Below are positions 53,994 through 63,662 of a DNA stretch of 64,000 bases, in pieces (within the stretch, counting starts at the first letter, position 1; each line of letters starts with the position of its first letter). A model generated the notes under the pieces. The model was given only the letters and a program-made list of their open reading frames with translations, searched no databases and was not told the origin of the DNA. Origin of the DNA: Halococcus salsus (GTDB lineage Archaea > Halobacteriota > Halobacteria > Halobacteriales > Halococcaceae). A program made the translations under genes and the position numbers. The stretch is from NCBI RefSeq assembly GCF_009900715.1, contig NZ_JAAAJC010000001.1, positions 609,216-673,215 of the forward strand, in the 5' to 3' direction.

Positions 53994-55297
53994 TCGCCCA
54001 CCTGCCCGACCGCCGCGGTGTCACTCGCTTCACCGACACCGCCGGCGAGCAGCGTCCGGGCACGGTCGACCGGGTCGTCCTCGCTCGGCCCGAACTCGGT
54101 CGCGTCGAGGTTCGCGCCGTAGTCGTCGATCGAGAGGGTTCCCCGCACCCGGAACGCCTTGCCGACCACCGACTCGCGGATCGAATCGGCCACGACCTCC
54201 TGGTCCATCGCCTCGCGTGCGGCCTCGCGGGCGTCGTCGATGTCGCCGCCGTACACAGTACTGGTGAGATCGGTCCCGAGCACCGCGGTCACCGAGGCCG
54301 TCCCGTCGTCGACGATCGCCTTTATCCTGAGGTCGTCCTCCGCATCGACGTCGCCGTGGGCGCGACACTGGCCGCGCTGGACCACTCGACCACACTCGGG
54401 ACACCGCTGGATCAGGCCGGACCCGTCGCGGACCGCGAGCAGGTTCCCCTTGATCTCGACGTCGAACATCCCGCCCGACCCGACCGCCTCGCGGATCGAG
54501 ACCGTGGTCACGTCCTCCCCGCTCTCGACCTCGTGGTCGAGCGGCGTCACCGTCGAGAACTCGGAGACGTTCACCGAGGGCACCCCGCGGAACTCCCGGA
54601 CGTAGGCGTTCTCGATCCCGACCGAACTGTCCGTCTCGATCTCGGGATGGGGGTCCCAGTCGGTAAACGGCAGTCGACCGGACTCGTCGGCGAGCACGCC
54701 GCTCAGGATCTCGGTCTCGCCGTCGCGGCCGTCGATGGTCTTGGTCTCGACCTCCACGACGCGGACGTCGAGCGAGACCCCTCGATCGCCCGGTGCGAGC
54801 TCGGCGAGCTCGGTGTCGCCGCCGACCTCGTAGGGTACGTCGACGGTGTCGACGAACGAGACGGAGGTCTCGGAGCCGAGGTTGAGTTCGGGGTTGCCCT
54901 CCCACTCGCGGACGCCGGCACCGACCGCCTCGATCGAGTCGCCCGGCGAGAGGTCGAAGTCATCCCACGCGGTGTAGGAGATCGTCCCCGACTCGTCGGC
55001 GACCTCGCCCTCGAAGATCACCAGGTCGTCGCCCTGGTACCGGATCGAGCGCTTGCCGACGGTGAGGACCCGGGCGCGAACCGTCACCGCCGAGTCGCTC
55101 GTCGCTATCTCGGCGATCTCCTTGCCGGTGGGTTCCCCGGTAGAACTGGTCTCGCCGTACTTCCGGCGGAGGCTGGCCTTCGCCTCCTCGACCGGGACGC
55201 TGTACTCTACGAGGTTCTGCAGGTCCGCTTTGACCTCCTCTTTGTCAACACCGAGGTCGGAGGCGAGATCCTCGGCATGGTCGTCGAGCGTCATCAC
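53990..55297 (-). CDS. rpa1: Replication protein A, RPA1 type
   Basis: 435 residues. Three OB folds are estimated at about 68-150, 172-255 and 275-390. The last contains a zinc knuckle, Cys299, Cys302, Cys311 and His314 (RCPECGRVVQRGQCRAHG). An N-terminal helix region lies at 1-50. The zinc-bearing multi-OB layout separates it from the short RPA3 type. It binds single-stranded DNA in replication and repair. ATG at 55297 or 55294 are both possible. Confidence 0.92.
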   Translation of the reverse strand: MMTLDDHAEDLASDLGVDKEEVKADLQNLVEYSVPVEEAKASLRRKYGETSSTGEPTGKEIAEIATSDSAVTVRARVLTVGKRSIRYQGDDLVIFEGEVADESGTISYTAWDDFDLSPGDSIEAVGAGVREWEGNPELNLGSETSVSFVDTVDVPYEVGGDTELAELAPGDRGVSLDVRVVEVETKTIDGRDGETEILSGVLADESGRLPFTDWDPHPEIETDSSVGIENAYVREFRGVPSVNVSEFSTVTPLDHEVESGEDVTTVSIREAVGSGGMFDVEIKGNLLAVRDGSGLIQRCPECGRVVQRGQCRAHGDVDAEDDLRIKAIVDDGTASVTAVLGTDLTSTVYGGDIDDAREAAREAMDQEVVADSIRESVVGKAFRVRGTLSIDDYGANLDATEFGPSEDDPVDRARTLLAGGVGEASDTAAVGQVGE

Positions 55298-55337
55298 GCC
55301 TTCTTCGACCGGCGCGAACTAAAGGGTTCTCCGCACG

Positions 55338-55544
55338 TCAGCCGTCGAGTGCGGTCTGGGCGTGCGTGTGGTGGAAGAACCGAACCAGCGGGTCGCCCGA
55401 CTCGTCGGCGAACGGCTCGAAACAGACCCGCCGGTAGCGCTCGTTGTCGAGGAGGTTCACCAGCAGTCCCGAATCGTGTGTCGAGACCGACTCGTAGACG
55501 GCCCCGCAGACCGGACACGCCGGGTCGGCGTCGTCGGCTGCCAT
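55338..55544 (-). CDS. Small conserved haloarchaeal protein with a CxxC
   Basis: 68 residues. ACPVCGAVYES supplies one CxxC; a lone Cys follows in RRVCFEPFADE, and His residues in FFHHTHAQTALDG could complete a metal site. I do not recognise the family. It lies between rpa1 and the ABC transporter genes on the same strand, without overlap. Confidence 0.6.
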   Translation of the reverse strand: MAADDADPACPVCGAVYESVSTHDSGLLVNLLDNERYRRVCFEPFADESGDPLVRFFHHTHAQTALDG

Positions 55545-55598
55545 GTGACCGCTCCGACCCGGTCGCGTATGGCTGTTCGGCTCGTCGGACCGGACCAG

Positions 55599-56645
55599 TC
55601 ACCCGGACCGTTCGCCGATGACGTGGATCGCTTCCGGAGGTAGCGAGAGCCGGACTCGGTCGCCGGTCGAACGGCCGAGCCCGTCGTAGACCGGCGGCGA
55701 CAGCCTGACCCGAACCACGTCGGTGGTCCCACCTTCGGGCGCGACGGTCAGGAGGTGTTGGTCCCCCTCGAAGACGTGGCTCGTGACGGTGCCGGCGACG
55801 ACGTTCTCCGCGCCAGCCCCGTCGGCGATCCCGACGTACTCGGGTCGGATACAGAAGTCGACGGTCGTCCCGACCGCGTGGTCCGTGCTCGGTGTCCGGA
55901 TCGCCTGGCCGGCCCAGTCGAGCACGGTCTTCGCGCCCGTGTCGACCACGTCGGCGCGAAACAGGTTGGTGCTCCCGGTGAACGAGGCCACGAACGGCGT
56001 CGCGGGCCGGGCGAACACCGCTTCGGGGCTGTCGACCTGGTGGATCCGGCCGTTCTCGACGACGGCGAGGCGGTCGCCGAGCGCCGTCGCCTCGCGCTGG
56101 TCGTGGGTGACGTAGAGCACCGGGATCGAGAGCGACGAGAGGAGGGGGCGGAGCTCGCGGCGGAGCCGGCGTTTGATCGGCGCGTCGAGGTTGGCGAGCG
56201 GTTCGTCACACAGGAGGACGTCGGGGTCGGCGGCGAGCGAGCGCGCGAGCGCGACCCGCTGTCGTTCACCGCCCGAGAGCGTGTCCGCGGGCTGGTCGAG
56301 TACGTCCTCGATCTCGAGGGTGTCGGCGAGCTCGGCCACTCGGTCGGGCGAATCCGCCGCGTACGCGACGTTCTCGCGCGCGGTCAGGTGGGGAAAGAGC
56401 GCGCCGTCCTGAAAGACCAGCACCGTGCCGCGGTCCTCGGGCGGACGGCCGGTGAGCTCCACACCGTCGAGGCTGACCCGACCGGCGTCCGGCGTGACGA
56501 CCCCCGCGACGACCGAGAGCAGCGTCGTCTTGCCACAGCCCGATGGTCCGAGCACCGCGAGCACTTCGTTCCCGACGTCGAGGTCGACCGGTCCGAGTTC
56601 GAACTCGGGGTACGACTTCGCCACGCCGTCGAGCACCAGGCTCAT
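55599..56645 (-). CDS. wtpC: ABC transporter ATP-binding protein, tungstate/molybdate type
   Basis: 348 residues. Walker A GPSGCGKTT, Q-loop VFQDGALFPH, signature LSGGERQRVALARSL, Walker B VLLCDEPLANLD and the H-loop YVTHDQ are all intact. A C-terminal regulatory region (ATPFVASFTGSTNLF, then TOBE-like strands) closes it. Its start overlaps the permease gene by 4 bases. The oxyanion (tungstate or molybdate) is inferred from the binding protein in the same operon. Confidence 0.88.
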   Translation of the reverse strand: MSLVLDGVAKSYPEFELGPVDLDVGNEVLAVLGPSGCGKTTLLSVVAGVVTPDAGRVSLDGVELTGRPPEDRGTVLVFQDGALFPHLTARENVAYAADSPDRVAELADTLEIEDVLDQPADTLSGGERQRVALARSLAADPDVLLCDEPLANLDAPIKRRLRRELRPLLSSLSIPVLYVTHDQREATALGDRLAVVENGRIHQVDSPEAVFARPATPFVASFTGSTNLFRADVVDTGAKTVLDWAGQAIRTPSTDHAVGTTVDFCIRPEYVGIADGAGAENVVAGTVTSHVFEGDQHLLTVAPEGGTTDVVRVRLSPPVYDGLGRSTGDRVRLSLPPEAIHVIGERSG

Positions 56646-57460
56646 TCCCACGGGTTGGCGGCGAGGGTGTTGAGCAGCGCGAGCGCGAGCGCGGAGAGGA
56701 CGACGAGCACGACGGCGACGGGGTACGCGCCGTCGAGGCCGAGCGCGTTGAACGAGGTCCAGATGCTCACGGGCAGCGTCGTCGGGTAGTACGAGACCAT
56801 CATGGTCGCGCCGAACTCGCCCATCGCGCGAGCGAACGTCAACGTCATCCCGGCGAGGATGCCAGGCGCGGCGAGCGGCAACGTCACCCGGAGCGCGGTG
56901 GTCCACCGACCTTTCCCGAGCGAGCGCGAGGCGTGTTCGAGTTCCCGTGGGACGGCCTCGAACGCCGCCTTCGCCGTCACCACCACGAACGGCGACGCCA
57001 CGAACGTCTGGGCGAGCACCACCCCGAGGAACGAACGGTAGGGCTGGAAGCCGGCCGCCGTCGCGGCCCCCCCGAGCGCGGTGTTCGGTCCGAAAACGCT
57101 CAAGAGCACGATCCCGCCGACGGTCGGCGGCAGAACGAGCGGGAGAACGACCACGCCGAGCACGGCGGTCGTCCAGTGCCCTTCAGCACGGGCGAGCCAG
57201 TAGGCCAGCGGGAGACCGAACGCCGTCGCGACGACCGTCGTGACCCCCGCCGAGAGCAGCGTGGTTCGCGCGGCACCGACCAGCTCCCGTTCGCCGAGAC
57301 GGGCTACGAGCCCGGTAGGCGACACCGAGAGGAACAGCGAGACGACCGGCACGAGATAGAACAGACAGAGGAGGCCGCCGAGCGCCAGCGCGACCGCGAG
57401 CCAGTCCGGTCGGCCGGCCCCGGAGCGCTCACTCCGCGAGCGTGCTGGGTGGGTCGCCAT
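56642..57460 (-). CDS. wtpB: ABC transporter permease, tungstate/molybdate type
   Basis: 272 residues with about six helices. The EAA-like loop that contacts the ATPase is AVPRELEHASRSLGKGRWTTALRVTLPLAAPGILAG, followed by ARAMGEFGATMMV, a strong ModB/WtpB signature. Its 5' end overlaps the end of the binding-protein gene by 32 bases, so the three genes are translated as one operon. Confidence 0.9.
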   Translation of the reverse strand: MATHPARSRSERSGAGRPDWLAVALALGGLLCLFYLVPVVSLFLSVSPTGLVARLGERELVGAARTTLLSAGVTTVVATAFGLPLAYWLARAEGHWTTAVLGVVVLPLVLPPTVGGIVLLSVFGPNTALGGAATAAGFQPYRSFLGVVLAQTFVASPFVVVTAKAAFEAVPRELEHASRSLGKGRWTTALRVTLPLAAPGILAGMTLTFARAMGEFGATMMVSYYPTTLPVSIWTSFNALGLDGAYPVAVVLVVLSALALALLNTLAANPWE

Positions 57461-58382
57461 GGGTCTCCGGATAGTTCGGCGGGACCTCGAAACCGTACTC
57501 CTCGAGGTAGTTCCCGGTGGTCAGCGTCTCGAACACTGCCCTCGTCGTCGGGGTCACGTTTCTGACGGTTGCACCGTACCCGATCAGCCCGCCCCGCGTC
57601 GTCTTGCCGCTCGGCGACGTGTACGACACCGTGGCGTACCAGTCGTCCTCGTACTTCGGACTCCCGAGGTCGATCCGATCGGGAAGGTCGATGTAGTCGT
57701 AGTCGCGCTCGACCGCCATGTTCCGGTAGGCGACCGCGGCGTCGATGTTCCCCGACTCGAACTGGGAGATCAATCCCGTTTCGGGGTAGATCTGGTCGCG
57801 TTTCGGGATCCGCTCCCTGAGGTTCTCCGCGTCGTCGTAGTACCGCGAGGCGAGTTCGAGGGTGAAGAGCGCCCGGTAGCCGAGCGGGTCTTGTGTGGGA
57901 TCGGTCCGCCCGAGGGTCACGTCCTCGTCGAGCAGGACGTCGTACCAGTTCTCCGCGCCCGCTTCCCCGAGGCGCTCGCCCGCCTCGGTGTTCGGGTTGT
58001 AGGCGATCACGACCGCGTTGCTCGCGAACACCGAGTACCACGAGGGGTGGAGCGGCCCGTCGAACAGCGCCGTATCGGCCAGCGCCACGATGTCGGGGTC
58101 GCGCTGGCCCTCGCTCACCAGCCGCGCGACGGTCGAGGAGCCGTGGGATTCGACCCGGAGGTCGGTCCCGACTGCCTCTGAGAGCCCCTCGCCGAAGGCG
58201 AGTTCGAGGCTCCCGGCCGAGAGCACCGACACCGGCCTGGACCCCGACCCGCCCGTCGCACTCGTCGCGTTCGAGCCGCTCCCGGAGACGCTCGAACACC
58301 CGGCGAGCGCGACGCCGACCCCGGCCGCGCCCGCGAGGAACGCACGACGCGACCGCGACGGGCGTTGTTTCGGCATGGACAT
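57429..58382 (-). CDS. wtpA: Tungstate/molybdate-binding lipoprotein of the ABC transporter
   Basis: 317 residues. A Tat-type lipoprotein signal SRSRRAFLAGAAGVGVALAGC leads to a Ser/Gly linker and a periplasmic-binding fold: VLSAGSLELAFGEGL, SHGSSTVARLV, and GRTDPTQDPLGYRALFTLELASRYY, the WtpA-style region. ATG at 58382 or 58376 is possible; the first sits 25-28 bases after a TTATC element, suited to a leaderless transcript. It captures the oxyanion outside the cell. Confidence 0.88.
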   Translation of the reverse strand: MSMPKQRPSRSRRAFLAGAAGVGVALAGCSSVSGSGSNATSATGGSGSRPVSVLSAGSLELAFGEGLSEAVGTDLRVESHGSSTVARLVSEGQRDPDIVALADTALFDGPLHPSWYSVFASNAVVIAYNPNTEAGERLGEAGAENWYDVLLDEDVTLGRTDPTQDPLGYRALFTLELASRYYDDAENLRERIPKRDQIYPETGLISQFESGNIDAAVAYRNMAVERDYDYIDLPDRIDLGSPKYEDDWYATVSYTSPSGKTTRGGLIGYGATVRNVTPTTRAVFETLTTGNYLEEYGFEVPPNYPETHGDPPSTLAE

Positions 58383-58439
58383 ATCGAACACGCGGAGATC
58401 GGTGATAAGGGTTTTGCTCGGGTCGGTCGAAGCCGGTGT
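58383..58439. promoter_or_regulatory. Divergent control region of wtpA and the TOBE regulator
   Basis: Only 57 bases separate the two start codons. On the minus strand CCCTTATCACC is a probable TATA box for wtpA. A single bound regulator would affect both genes, which fits autoregulation by the TOBE protein. Confidence 0.4.
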
Positions 58440-59147
58440 ATGACCACCCACGCCGGCTTCGACGCGCGGATCCAGCGCTCGGGCGTGGCGTTCACCGCTC
58501 GGGACGCGGCGTTGCTCGACGCCATCGACGACCACGCCTCGCTCAACGCCGCCGCGAGCGCGCTCGGGCGGTCGTACTCGCGCTCGCAGCGCCGGGTGGT
58601 CGAACTCGAGGACGCCTTCGGCTCGCTGGTCGAGCGCCAGCGCGGGGGTTCGGGTGGCGGCGGGAGCCGGCTCACCGACACCGCCCGCGATCTCCTCGCC
58701 GAGTTCGAACGGCTCGAAGTCGAGTTCACCGGTGTCGCGGAGGCCGAGGAGACGGTGCTTCCGGGAACGGTGGTCGAGCGCGACGGCGAACTCGCCACCG
58801 TCGAGACGGCGGCGGGCCCGGTGCGAGCCATCGTGCCCGTGAACGCCGTCGCGGTCCGGGTCGTGATCCGCGCGGACGCCGTCACGCTCCATCCCCCGGA
58901 GAGCCTCCCCGAGGGCGACACCAGCGCCCGCAACCGCTTCGCGGGGCGCGTCACGGAGGTCGAACCCGGCGAGACCCTCGCGCGCGTCGCGCTCGACGTC
59001 GGTGCCGGGGGCCCGCTCGCCGTGCTCGTCACGACGACCAGCGTCGACACCCTCGACCTCGGCCCGGGCACCGAGGTCGTCGCCTCCTTCAAGGCCACCG
59101 CGACGCGGGCGTTTCCCGACGGCCACGCCGACACTGAAAACCCGTAG
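58440..59147 (+). CDS. ModE-like regulator: LysR-type HTH plus TOBE
   Basis: 235 residues. The N-terminal HTH (ALLDAIDDHASLNAAASALGRSYSRSQRRVVELEDAFG) is of the ModE/LysR type. The C-terminal half has TOBE (Mop) character: RNRFAGRVTEVEPGETLARVALDVGAGGPLAVLVTTTSVDTLDLGPGTEVVASFKATATRAF. By family it should sense tungstate or molybdate and repress the adjacent divergent wtpABC operon. Confidence 0.85.
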   Translation: MTTHAGFDARIQRSGVAFTARDAALLDAIDDHASLNAAASALGRSYSRSQRRVVELEDAFGSLVERQRGGSGGGGSRLTDTARDLLAEFERLEVEFTGVAEAEETVLPGTVVERDGELATVETAAGPVRAIVPVNAVAVRVVIRADAVTLHPPESLPEGDTSARNRFAGRVTEVEPGETLARVALDVGAGGPLAVLVTTTSVDTLDLGPGTEVVASFKATATRAFPDGHADTENP

Positions 59148-59225
59148 ACTGATTCTCGTCGAACTCTCGCCGGGCAGGAGAACTCGTCAGAAGGGTAATG
59201 AGAATCGGGGCCCTACACGACGGGT

Positions 59226-61160
59226 ATGTCAGGAACGATAACCGAGAAGATCGTCGAAGCCCACCTCGTCGAGGGCGAGACCGAACCCGGCGAGGAGATC
59301 GCCATCGAGATCGACCAGACGCTGACTCAGGACGCGACGGGGACGATGGTGATGCTCGAACTCGAATCCATGGAGGTCGACGAGGTTCGGACGGAGCTCT
59401 CGGCGCAGTACGTCGACCACAACCTCATCCAGGAGGACAACAAGAACCCCGACGACCACCTCTTCCTCAAGAGTGCGTGCCAGAAGTGGGGCGTCTGGTA
59501 CTCGCCCGCGGGCAACGGGGTCTCCCATCCCGTCCACCAGGAGCGCTTCGGGATCCCGGGCAAGACACTGCTGGGGTCGGACTCACACACCCCGGCGGCG
59601 GGCGCGATGGGGATGCTCGCCATCGGCTCCGGCGGACTGGACATCGCGATGGCGATGGCGGGCGAACCCTATCACGTCGAGATGCCCGAAGTCTGGGGCG
59701 TCGAGCTGGAGGGCGAACTCCCGGACTGGTGTAGCGCGAAGGACGTCATCCTCGAATTGCTGCGCCGCCACGACGTCGACGGCGGCGTCGGACGCGTGAT
59801 CGAGTACTACGGGCCGGGGCTCGACTCGCTCACCGCGATGGATAGGCACGTGATCGCCAACATGGGGACCGAACTCGGTGCGACGTCCACCGTGTTCCCC
59901 GCCGACGAGGCCGTCCGGAGCTTCCTCGCCCAACAGGAACGCGAGGAGGACTTCTCGGAACTCCTCGCCGACGACGACGCGGAGTACCACGTCACCGAGC
60001 ACATCGACCTCTCGGCGATCGAACCCATGATCGCGAAGCCGTCGAGCCCGGGCAACGTCGTGCCCGTCACCGAGGTCGCCGGCGAGAACCTCTACCAGGG
60101 CTACATCGGGTCGAGCGCGAACCCCGGCCTCCGCGACTTCGCCGTCCCGGCGATGATCGCCGAGAACCACCGGGTGCCGCCCGAGGTGAGTTTCGACGTC
60201 AACCCGACCTCGCGCCAGATGCTCCAGAACCTCACCGCCGAGGGCTATCTCACGATGCTCTACGCGAGCGGCGCGCGGGTCCACCAGGCGGGCTGCAACG
60301 GCTGTATCGGGATGGGACAGGCCCCCGCGAGCGGACGCAACAGCCTCAGAACGGTGCCCCGGAACTTCCCGGGTCGAACGGGCACCCGCGAGGACAGCGT
60401 GTTCCTTTGTAGCCCCGAGACCGCCGTGGCGAGCGCGCTCGCCGGCGAGATCACCGACCCGCGGACGCTCGAAGACACCCACGACATGAGCTACCCCGAG
60501 TGGGAGGAGCCCGAGGCGATCATCGTCGACGATTCGGCGCTGAGTCCGCCGCCCGAGAACCCCGGTGGCGAGCTCGAAAAGGGCCCCAACGTGAAGTCGC
60601 TCCCCGAGTTCGAGACGGTTCCCGACGCCATCTCCGGCCCGGTGCTGATGAAGGTCGGCGACGACATCTCGACCGACGAGATCATGCCCGCGGGGTCGGC
60701 GGTCCTGCCCTACCGCTCGAACATCCCGAAGATCAGCGAGTGGGTCTTCGACCAGGTCGAGCAGGGTTTCTATCAGCGCGCGGAGGAGGCGGGCGCGCCG
60801 TGGCTGGTCGTGGGCGGGTCGAACTACGGCCAGGGGAGTTCGCGTGAACACGCCGCGCTCGCACCCTATCACCTCGGAATGCGCGCCGCGCTCGCGGTGA
60901 GTTACGCGCGGATCCACTGGCAGAACCTCGTGAACTTCGGGATCGTCCCGCTCGAGTTCGTCGACCGCGACGATTACGAAGCCATCGAACAGGGCGACGA
61001 ACTCGAACTCCCCGCCATCCGCGAGGAGTTGCGAAACGGGACCGAGGTCACGGTGCGAAACGGTACCCAGAACACCGAGTTCACGGCCGAGCACAGCCTG
61101 AGCCCGCGCCAGGTCGACGTCGTCCTGCAGGGTGGGCTCATCGAGGCGTACAAGAACTGA
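59226..61160 (+). CDS. acn: Aconitate hydratase
   Basis: 644 residues, typical of the short Aquifex-type aconitase. GSDSHTPAAGAMGMLAIGSGGLD, the cluster cysteine pair GCNGCIGMGQAP near residue 357, and SFLCSPETA-like text. A C-terminal swivel domain (GGSNYGQGSSREHAALAPYHLGMRA) carries the substrate Ser/Arg. It isomerises citrate to isocitrate in the TCA cycle using a [4Fe-4S] cluster. The gene stands alone. Confidence 0.95.
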   Translation: MSGTITEKIVEAHLVEGETEPGEEIAIEIDQTLTQDATGTMVMLELESMEVDEVRTELSAQYVDHNLIQEDNKNPDDHLFLKSACQKWGVWYSPAGNGVSHPVHQERFGIPGKTLLGSDSHTPAAGAMGMLAIGSGGLDIAMAMAGEPYHVEMPEVWGVELEGELPDWCSAKDVILELLRRHDVDGGVGRVIEYYGPGLDSLTAMDRHVIANMGTELGATSTVFPADEAVRSFLAQQEREEDFSELLADDDAEYHVTEHIDLSAIEPMIAKPSSPGNVVPVTEVAGENLYQGYIGSSANPGLRDFAVPAMIAENHRVPPEVSFDVNPTSRQMLQNLTAEGYLTMLYASGARVHQAGCNGCIGMGQAPASGRNSLRTVPRNFPGRTGTREDSVFLCSPETAVASALAGEITDPRTLEDTHDMSYPEWEEPEAIIVDDSALSPPPENPGGELEKGPNVKSLPEFETVPDAISGPVLMKVGDDISTDEIMPAGSAVLPYRSNIPKISEWVFDQVEQGFYQRAEEAGAPWLVVGGSNYGQGSSREHAALAPYHLGMRAALAVSYARIHWQNLVNFGIVPLEFVDRDDYEAIEQGDELELPAIREELRNGTEVTVRNGTQNTEFTAEHSLSPRQVDVVLQGGLIEAYKN

Positions 61161-61324
61161 GGGTCGACGTCGGCTCCTTCCGACCCACCCTCGCCGGCGG
61201 CCGACCACGCGAACCGTCATGGATCGCTATCCAAAGCGCCCGTCGTATCGCGACGAAGCGCCATCGTCTTGCCATCGCTCCGATGGGATACAGTCGTCCA
61301 TCGCACGGACGACCTGCACAATCC

Positions 61325-61891
61325 ATGGTAGACCAGGAACTCGTCGACCGGATCGAAGACTCGCTCGAACAGGACCAGGACGCCCTCGAAGCGGACCTCC
61401 CCGGGATCCTCTCGGAGATGGAGGGCCGGACCGACGACCTCGTTCGCGAACATCCGCAGGTGTTGGCCGACGTCCTCTCGCGGATGGCGGCGATGGACGT
61501 CGCCTCGTTCGTCCCCGAGAACCCCGAGACCGCCGACCAGTTCCAGGAACTCCTCTGGTCGGGGGTGCGGGTGATGGTCGAGCGGAACCCCGAGGTCAAA
61601 GAGCAGATCACCGAGGACATCACCACGAACTTCGCGGCCGACGACTGCCCGATGGAGGGCCACCTCCGGGTCGACGAGGACGCCAACACCGTCACCGGCG
61701 GGTCGGGCCAACTCGACGACGCCGACCTCACGATCACCGGGCCGGCGGACGTGCTCGTGGGGCTCGTCACCGGTGACGTCGACCCGATGAAGGGGCTCAT
61801 GCGCAGGCAGTTCGAACTCGACGGGTCCATGTCGACGGCGACGAAGCTCGTCCCGGTCATGGACGCGCTCTCGAACCAACTCCCCGACTGA
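61325..61891 (+). CDS. SCP2 sterol-transfer-domain protein
   Basis: 188 residues. After about 90 helical, acidic residues comes the SCP2-like fold: NPEVKEQITEDITTNFAADD, then LTITGPADVLVGLVTGDVDPMKGLMRRQFELDG, the classic lipid-binding motif with conserved MxGxxx-like region. It may carry acyl or isoprenoid lipids. The start at MVDQELVDRIEDS was chosen over an upstream one. Confidence 0.82.
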   Translation: MVDQELVDRIEDSLEQDQDALEADLPGILSEMEGRTDDLVREHPQVLADVLSRMAAMDVASFVPENPETADQFQELLWSGVRVMVERNPEVKEQITEDITTNFAADDCPMEGHLRVDEDANTVTGGSGQLDDADLTITGPADVLVGLVTGDVDPMKGLMRRQFELDGSMSTATKLVPVMDALSNQLPD

Positions 61892-61942
61892 GGCGTCCGC
61901 TCGACCCGAAGTACGGAAGTACGGCCCCGTCCGACCTCGGCC

Positions 61943-62698
61943 ATGAACGTTACCGCCGTCCCCGACGTCCCCGAGATCCGTGCGGGCGACGACCTCGCGG
62001 GGATGGTCGCCGACCGCGTCGACCTCGACCCCGACGACATCGTCTGTGTCGCGAGCACGATCGTCTCGAAGGCCGAGGGCCGGGCCTACGACCTCGACGA
62101 CTTCCCAGCCGGGCCGCGGGCGACCGAGATCGCGAACCGGCTCGGCGACCTCGCGGGCGAGGAGAAGGACCCACGGTTCGCGCAGGCCGTCCTCGAAGAG
62201 AGTACGGAGCTCCTGATGGACGCGCCCTTCCTCCTGACCGAGACCCGGTTCGGCCACGTCTGCGTCAACGCCGGGATCGACCGTTCGAACGTCCCCGACA
62301 ACGACATCCTCCTGCTCCCGAAGCATCCGAGCCGGACCGCCCGAGAACTCGCCGACGCGCTCGGCGTTCCAGTGATACTCACGGACACCTGTGGCCGGCC
62401 GTTCCGGTTCGGTCAGCGCGGCGTGGCCATCGGCTGGGCAGGGATGGACGCGAGCCTCGACTGGCGCGGTGCGCACGACCGCGACGGCCGCGAGATGGGT
62501 GTGACTGTAGAATCCGTGGTCGACGAACTCGCGGCGGCGACGAACCTCGTCGCGGGCGAGGGGGCGGGCGGGACACCCGTCTCGGTGGTTCGTGACCTCT
62601 CGCTCGACGAGGTCGGCACGAGCGACAACCTCTTTCGCGACGTCGAGGGCGACTTCGTCAGGCAGGCCCTCCGGGAGTGGTCGTATGCGGGGGATTGA
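61943..62698 (+). CDS. cofE: Coenzyme F420-0:L-glutamate ligase
   Basis: 251 residues. PEIRAGDDLAGMVADRVDLDPDDIVCVASTIVSKAEGR at the start, then ETRFGHVCVNAGIDRSNVPDNDILLLPKHPSRTAREL and TDTCGRPFRFGQRGVAIGWAGM, with the metal-binding Asp and Ser of CofE. It adds the glutamate tail of F420. It overlaps mer by 14 bases, so the F420-synthesis and F420-using enzymes are expressed together. Confidence 0.94.
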   Translation: MNVTAVPDVPEIRAGDDLAGMVADRVDLDPDDIVCVASTIVSKAEGRAYDLDDFPAGPRATEIANRLGDLAGEEKDPRFAQAVLEESTELLMDAPFLLTETRFGHVCVNAGIDRSNVPDNDILLLPKHPSRTARELADALGVPVILTDTCGRPFRFGQRGVAIGWAGMDASLDWRGAHDRDGREMGVTVESVVDELAAATNLVAGEGAGGTPVSVVRDLSLDEVGTSDNLFRDVEGDFVRQALREWSYAGD

Positions 62699-63662
62699 GC
62701 TCACGCCCGAACACCCCACGGAACGCCTCGTCGACCTCGGCGAGACCGCCGCCGAGGCGGGCTTCGATACGGTCTTCGCGAGCCACCACTACAACAACCG
62801 TGACCCGTTCGCCGCCCTGACTCTCCTAGCCGACCGCACGGACGAGATTCGGCTGGGGCCGGGGATCACGAACCCCTACGAGACCCACCCCGTGACGCTC
62901 GCCTCGCGGGTCGCGACCCTCGACGAACTCGCCGACGGGCGGGCGGTGTTCGGGGTCGGTCCGGGCGACCCCTCGACCCTCCGGAACCTGGGGCTGGGCG
63001 AGCAGCGCGGGCTCCGGTCGGTGCTCGAATCCTTCGAAGTCGCCCGCGACCTCTGGGACGGCGAGCGCGTCGACCACGAGGGAACGTTCACCGCACGCGA
63101 CGCGGGGTTGAATTACGAGGCGAACCGGATCCCGGTCTACGTCGGGGCCGAGGGCCCCGAGATGTGTCGGATGGCCGCGAAACACGCCGACGGACTCCTC
63201 TTCAACGGATCCCACCCCGACGACCTCGCGTGGGCTCGCGAGCGTGTCGAGGAGGGGTTCGAAGAACGCGTCGTCGGGGACGAGTTCGACCTCGCGGCCT
63301 ACGCCAGCGTGAGCGTCGCCGAGGACGAGGAGGCAGCGCGCGAGGCCGCCCGCCCGCCGGTAGCGTTCATCGCCGCCGGCGCGCCGCAGCCGGTTCTCGA
63401 CCGCCACGACATCGACGCCGACCGCGCGGCCGCTATCGGGGAGTCGATCTCGGCAGGGGACTTCTCGAAAGCGTTCGACCGGGTGAGCGAGACGATGATC
63501 GAGGCGTTCTGTATCGCCGGAGAGCCGGCGACGGTGGAATCACGGGTTCGAGCGGTCATGAACCACGCCGATAGCCTCGTGGTGAGCGCGCCGCTGGGGC
63601 CGGATCTCGAAACGGCGATCCGGCTTACTGGCGACCTGTGCGACCGGTGTTCGGTGACGTGA
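62685..63662 (+). CDS. mer: F420-dependent 5,10-methylene-tetrahydromethanopterin reductase
   Basis: 325 residues of the bacterial luciferase-like fold. IELTPEHPTERLVDLGETAAEAGFDTVFASHHYNNRDPFAAL, RLGPGITNPYETHPVTLASRVATLDELADGRAVFGVGPGD and PVYVGAEGPEMCRMAAKHADGLLFN are Mer landmarks. It uses reduced F420 to reduce the methylene carrier in one-carbon metabolism; haloarchaea probably use a folate-type carrier. It lies inside the cofE end. Confidence 0.93.
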   Translation: MRGIELTPEHPTERLVDLGETAAEAGFDTVFASHHYNNRDPFAALTLLADRTDEIRLGPGITNPYETHPVTLASRVATLDELADGRAVFGVGPGDPSTLRNLGLGEQRGLRSVLESFEVARDLWDGERVDHEGTFTARDAGLNYEANRIPVYVGAEGPEMCRMAAKHADGLLFNGSHPDDLAWARERVEEGFEERVVGDEFDLAAYASVSVAEDEEAAREAARPPVAFIAAGAPQPVLDRHDIDADRAAAIGESISAGDFSKAFDRVSETMIEAFCIAGEPATVESRVRAVMNHADSLVVSAPLGPDLETAIRLTGDLCDRCSVT

